Shown here in pieces: positions 62,261 through 64,000 of a DNA stretch of 64,000 nucleotides. Both the position numbers and the translations under genes were made by a program. The stretch lies in assembly GCA_009741485.1 (NCBI GenBank), contig CM019214.1, positions 6,670,494 through 6,734,493 of the forward strand. The letters are read 5' to 3'. Positions within the stretch are counted from its first letter, which is position 1. Each line of letters begins with the position of its first letter. The notes below the pieces were generated by a model. It was not told the origin of the DNA. It ran no database searches and saw only the letters and a program-made list of their open reading frames with translations. Origin of the DNA: Malurus cyaneus samueli (lineage: Eukaryota > Chordata > Aves > Passeriformes > Maluridae).

Positions 62261-62692
62261 AATCCTACCCCTCTTTTAATTCAAATGCTCTCAGAACAAG
62301 CAGAATTATCAGTGATACTGAAAGTTCAGCTCTAGCTGAAATGGAGGAATATATAAAGAGCTTTGAAAAAGAGATCCCTTATTGAATTGTTTAAATCTGA
62401 TATTCATAAACTATTTTTAAAAACCTTGGGAATCTGGTAATATTAAAGGCAACAGCTGAACAGTATGCCTCAAATGTATTTGTGTGGCTAGAGAAGTAGC
62501 TGTGAGCATCCTCTTGGATAAATAAAAAAATCACTATTAGATCTGGCTTTGTTCAGCTAATTACTAAAAGTTTTAGATTACCTTTATATATTTTAAGTAA
62601 TATAGAATTCATTAATATTTTTCACTTTTATAGTAATTTTAACATTCCATGAAAATATATATCTGTATATAATAAAAAAAACATCTGTATAA
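62261..62692. other. Unannotated AT-rich DNA
   Basis: No recognised element. Confidence 0.5.
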
Positions 62693-62755
62693 TATAAAAA
62701 TATTGTACAGATAATAAATTGTAATGAAATAAAATATCTGTACAATATTTTTATA
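62693..62755. repeat. Perfect 21-bp inverted repeat, AT-rich
   Basis: The arm TATAAAAATATTGTACAGAT plus one A (62693-62713) is exactly the reverse complement of 62735-62755. A 21-bp loop separates them. It is AT-rich and runs into an AT/TG microsatellite. Confidence 0.95.
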
Positions 62756-62813
62756 CATATATATATATACATACATATATATATATATGTGTGTGTGTGT
62801 GTATATATGTATA
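62756..62813. repeat. (TA)n/(TG)n compound microsatellite
   Basis: TA units with CATA interruptions, then about seven TG units, then TA again. Confidence 0.95.
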
Positions 62814-64000
62814 GATCCTTCCTGGTAGCTTATGAAATTGTCCCTTCTTTTATCAACTTTAATTATTGAAAGAAAATGTTAAAATATTTTGAAATTGACT
62901 ATTTATCTTATAGCAATGATCATGCTATAAAATGTGTTATCTCTGCTGCCCTTGTACTACCCTTGTTGCTGCCTATAAAACACCCAGTTCTCTGCCAGCT
63001 GTGACAGAGCTTAGAGGAAATAACTCTGGAAACCAATTTCTCTTGCATTTTTAAATATTGCTCCCATTGTCTCTAAATAGAAGACAATATATGTCAAAGT
63101 ATGTAACATGAGGTAATGCCTTGAATTATACTGCTATGCCACCTACAGCCACATGTATGCATTTCTGCCAGAAAAGCCTTTTCCTCAAGTAAAAATAATT
63201 ACACAAAAAGCAATGTGATCTAAACATGCAGTGTCTTCTGTGTGCATTCCCTGGTTTTCCCTGCAAACATAGCACTGATAAAAGCACACTTTGTGGTTTA
63301 TAGAGGAAAAAGTATTGATTTGTTTGATCATCTTTTCGATCACAAAAGCCTGAAAGGAAAAAACAACACAACACCCCCCAAATACACTAAGACCGCTTCT
63401 ATATTGTTTTTATGCAGTAAATAAAGTTTTAAGGCTTTAATGTTGTTGTCTTAAAATTGGTTATCTTTGCAGTGCTCATTTACTCGGTACATCAGACTGA
63501 TAGAAACAGATAGAAAACTTCAAAGGTTTATGTACTGGGTGCCATGCACACTTTAAATGAGTGATGTTTAAATGAATATTTGGTGTAGTTGATGTATCAG
63601 AATTTTTTTTCACACTTACCATCTTTTCCCACTTGATATAACATTAAATGTTACGTAAAAGATTTACTGTAGCAATTTTGTAGCCAATTACTTTTAAGAC
63701 ATTTTCTCCCCTTAAAATATAATTGCCTGAAGAAAAATGCAGCCTGGAATAATATAAACTAAAAGCGTCGCTTCTTGCAATTTCACAAAGATGGTCAGTC
63801 TCTACCTAGCAACAAGACAGAGCTCTAGATATCCTAGCATTACTGCCTGTTGTGATTCTCATGAGCTGCTGCTAGTGCTGTAATTTCCCTTTCTCAAATT
63901 CCCTGAAAAACACTCTCAGGCTTGAAAGTACAGTTCCTTAAAAATATATGGGTTTCCCTTTACAAAAGATTGTGTCTCTGAATGTTAAAAGTTTAGAATT
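62814..64000. other. Unannotated AT-rich DNA
   Basis: No recognised element to the end of the window. Confidence 0.55.

Noticed and set aside
1..64000. CRISPR array, operon or bacterial defence system
   Set aside because: No regularly spaced repeats with unique spacers and no clustered long open frames; all features are those of vertebrate nuclear DNA.

Overview
The window looks like bird nuclear DNA, most likely from a passerine. It is AT-rich and I find no exon, tRNA, rRNA or CRISPR that I can defend. The repeats point to birds: CR1 LINE pieces, several avian-type endogenous retrovirus (ERV) LTRs, and one tRNA-Ile-headed SINE with a CR1-like tail, which resembles the passerine element TguSINE1. 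It reads as an intergenic stretch or a very large intron. There is a 15-base assembly gap (30393-30407) and one ambiguous base inside a microsatellite (24416).

Layout. 1-16 kb: four degenerate solo LTRs of one old avian family (735-1259 +, 4650-5203 -, 6786-7099 +, 15296-15878 -), a younger LTR with a perfect 5-bp target duplication (2892-3552), and a CR1 tail (10826-11040). 16-26 kb: single-copy DNA with CR1 pieces at 19735-20225, 21772-22010 and 25900-26205, and a long CCTTT array at 24323-24500. 26.9-28.2 kb: an inverted CR1 segment split by a class II-like LTR with a perfect 6-bp duplication, abutting a CR1 3' end in the other orientation. 28-36 kb: single-copy DNA with a small CR1 piece and a doubtful old LINE relic. 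36.1-37.6 kb: a long CR1 containing another copy of the 2892-3552 LTR family. 37.6-50 kb: a long stretch without recognised elements; the only things of note are a CT tract and a purine-rich block at 47187-47388 that has splice-like borders. 50-64 kb: the SINE, a fragment of a second old LTR family, a TTTGG minisatellite, a third copy of the 5-bp-duplication LTR (57394-58056), another old LTR invaded by a class II-like LTR (61765-62164), and an AT-rich inverted repeat beside an AT/TG microsatellite.

There is no gene network to describe. What the sequence records is layered transposition: three separate cases of an LTR inside an older element, two of them confirmed by intact target duplications, plus an LTR family present three times as solo LTRs. 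I did not find a new biological system. The items most worth following up are the nested insertions, the rearranged CR1/LTR junction at 37133, the head-to-tail opposed CR1 pair near 27.89 kb, and the exon-like block at 47.2 kb. Element family names rest on my memory of avian repeat consensus sequences; no database search was possible.
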